DNA of 64,000 nt from Piscinibacter sp. HJYY11 (GTDB taxonomy: Bacteria; Pseudomonadota; Gammaproteobacteria; Burkholderiales; Burkholderiaceae_C), in the NCBI RefSeq assembly GCF_016735515.1, contig NZ_JAERQZ010000001.1:1054001-1118000 (forward strand), written 5' to 3'. This document shows, in pieces, positions 62,944 through 64,000 of the stretch. The stretch's first letter is position 1; each line of letters starts with the position of its first letter. The position numbers were made by a program, and so were the translations under genes. Under the pieces are notes generated by a model. The model was not told where the DNA came from. It ran no database searches and saw only the letters and a list, made by a program, of their open reading frames with translations.

Positions 62944-64000
62944 ATGGATTCGAAGAAGAAGCCCGACGACAAGCCGGGAGACAAGCCCGTGCGCCGCAGC
63001 CAGGCCTGGTTCGGCAAGCAGGACCGCGATGGGTTCATGCACCGCAGCTGGCTCAAGAACCAGGGCTACCCGCACGACCTGCTCGACGGCCGCCCGGTCA
63101 TCGGCATCTGCAACACCTGGAGCGAGCTGACGCCCTGCAACGGCCACTTCCGCGACCTGGCGGAGTTCGTCAAGCGCGGCGTGTACGAAGCGGGCGGCTT
63201 CCCGCTCGAATTCCCGGTGATGTCGCTCGGCGAAACGCAGATGCGCCCCACCGCGATGCTCTTCCGCAACCTTGCCAGCATGGACGTGGAAGAGTCGATC
63301 CGCGGCAACCCGATCGACGGCGTGGTGCTGCTGATGGGCTGCGACAAGACCACGCCTTCTCTCATGATGGGCGCGGCCAGCTGCGACCTGCCGACCATCG
63401 GCCTGTCGGGCGGGCCGATGCTCAACGGCAAGTTCCGCGGCCGCGACGTGGGCTCCGGCACCGGCGTGTGGCAGATGAGCGAGATGGTGCGCGCCGGCGA
63501 GATGACGATGGAGGAGTTCACCGCCGCCGAGTCGTGCATGCACCGCTCCAGCGGCACCTGCATGACCATGGGCACGGCCTCCACGATGGCGAGCATGGTC
63601 GAGGCGCTCGGCATGTCGCTGCCGGAGAACGCCGCCATCCCCGCGGTCGACACCCGTCGCCACCGCCTTGCGCAGCTCACCGGCCGGCGCATCGTCGAGA
63701 TGGTGAAAGAGGACCTGCGCATGTCGAAGATCCTCACGCGCCAGGCCTTCGAGAACGCCATCCGCACCAACGCCGCCATCGGCGGCTCGACCAACGCGGT
63801 GGTGCACCTGCTGGCGATCGCGGGCCGCATGGGCATCCCGCTCACGCTGGAAGACTTCGACAAGCTGGGCGCCGAGATGCCCTGCATCCTGAACCTGCAA
63901 CCGTCGGGCAAGTACCTGATGGAAGACTTCTATTACGCGGGCGGCCTGCCGGCCGTCCTGCGCGAGATCACCTCGCGCCTGCATCTCGATGCGCTGACGG
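62944..64000 (+). CDS. IlvD/Edd family sugar-acid dehydratase, N-terminal part (L-arabinonate dehydratase type)
   Basis: The first 352 residues of a dehydratase whose full length is about 580; it runs off the right edge. Iron-sulphur ligands are C65 (WSELTPCNGH), C133 (LMGCDKTTPS) and C206 (SSGTCMTMG), with a lysine at K135 that would be carbamylated. The spacing equals that of the Rhizobium L-arabinonate dehydratase (C59, C127, K129, C200). These enzymes turn an aldonate into a 2-keto-3-deoxy acid using a [2Fe-2S] cluster and Mg2+. L-arabinonate, D-fuconate or D-galactonate could all be substrates. Confidence 0.9.
   Translation, partial: MDSKKKPDDKPGDKPVRRSQAWFGKQDRDGFMHRSWLKNQGYPHDLLDGRPVIGICNTWSELTPCNGHFRDLAEFVKRGVYEAGGFPLEFPVMSLGETQMRPTAMLFRNLASMDVEESIRGNPIDGVVLLMGCDKTTPSLMMGAASCDLPTIGLSGGPMLNGKFRGRDVGSGTGVWQMSEMVRAGEMTMEEFTAAESCMHRSSGTCMTMGTASTMASMVEALGMSLPENAAIPAVDTRRHRLAQLTGRRIVEMVKEDLRMSKILTRQAFENAIRTNAAIGGSTNAVVHLLAIAGRMGIPLTLEDFDKLGAEMPCILNLQPSGKYLMEDFYYAGGLPAVLREITSRLHLDALT

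Overview
The window is about 67% GC and densely packed with genes. The gene content (a 6S RNA beside zapA, a one-subunit assimilatory nitrate reductase beside nirBD, a protein phosphatase/kinase and ybiB, TRAP transporters, and ChvE and YtfQ sugar transporters) points to a betaproteobacterium of the order Burkholderiales, probably the Rubrivivax/Leptothrix/Rhizobacter side. The lineage is an inference from gene order and protein style; no 16S rRNA is present. I saw no tRNA, rRNA, CRISPR array, insertion sequence or prophage gene. It reads as ordinary chromosome with several well-organised metabolic islands.

1-9300 (minus strand): a vitamin B12 salvage operon behind a clear cobalamin riboswitch, btuB-cobU-btuF-btuC-btuD-cbiB-cobD-cobQ-cobT. 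Nearly every junction is a 1-4 base stop/start overlap. cobT runs off the left edge. 9300-11640: zapB-like and zapA, a 6S RNA, an EVE-domain protein and a PAS-GGDEF protein whose GGDEF motif is degenerate.

11640-21830: a nitrate assimilation island. It has a nitrate transporter (plus), a PP2C phosphatase/Ser-Thr kinase fusion (minus, overlapping the transporter tail to tail), then nirB-nirD-nasA-ybiB (plus). Sigma-54 type -24/-12 elements lie upstream of both the transporter and nirB, and an NtrC-like palindrome lies upstream of the transporter, suggesting nitrogen control.

21890-28760: a fatty acid hydroxylase-family membrane protein, an MFS permease, an HI0933-type flavoprotein, rpsU-yqeY, a small phosphatase-like protein and a two-component pair. 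28890-33800: a TRAP transporter (dctQ-dctM) faced by two tandem, closely similar substrate-binding genes. 33940-41870: pmbA, darP, mogA, a GAF-PAS-PAS-GGDEF-EAL protein, cysE, trmJ and suhB.

41870-47150: a large MalT/LAL-type regulator divergent from a small cluster with no obvious pathway (cupin, hemerythrin-like, di-heme cytochrome c, lipoprotein). This is the best candidate here for an undescribed system.

47150-64000: a sugar-acid catabolic island. On the minus strand, gguC/araD1-like, aldehyde dehydrogenase, ytfQ, chvE, gguA, gguB, ytfR, ytfT, yjfF, dgoK, dgoA and an FAD oxidoreductase form one long head-to-tail series. A LysR (GbpR-like) gene is divergent from it, followed by a convergent SDR dehydrogenase and a divergent IlvD/Edd sugar-acid dehydratase cut by the right edge. 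Together they encode two sugar ABC transporters, one nested inside the other, and enzymes of the oxidative L-arabinose route (to 2-oxoglutarate) and of the De Ley-Doudoroff galactonate route.
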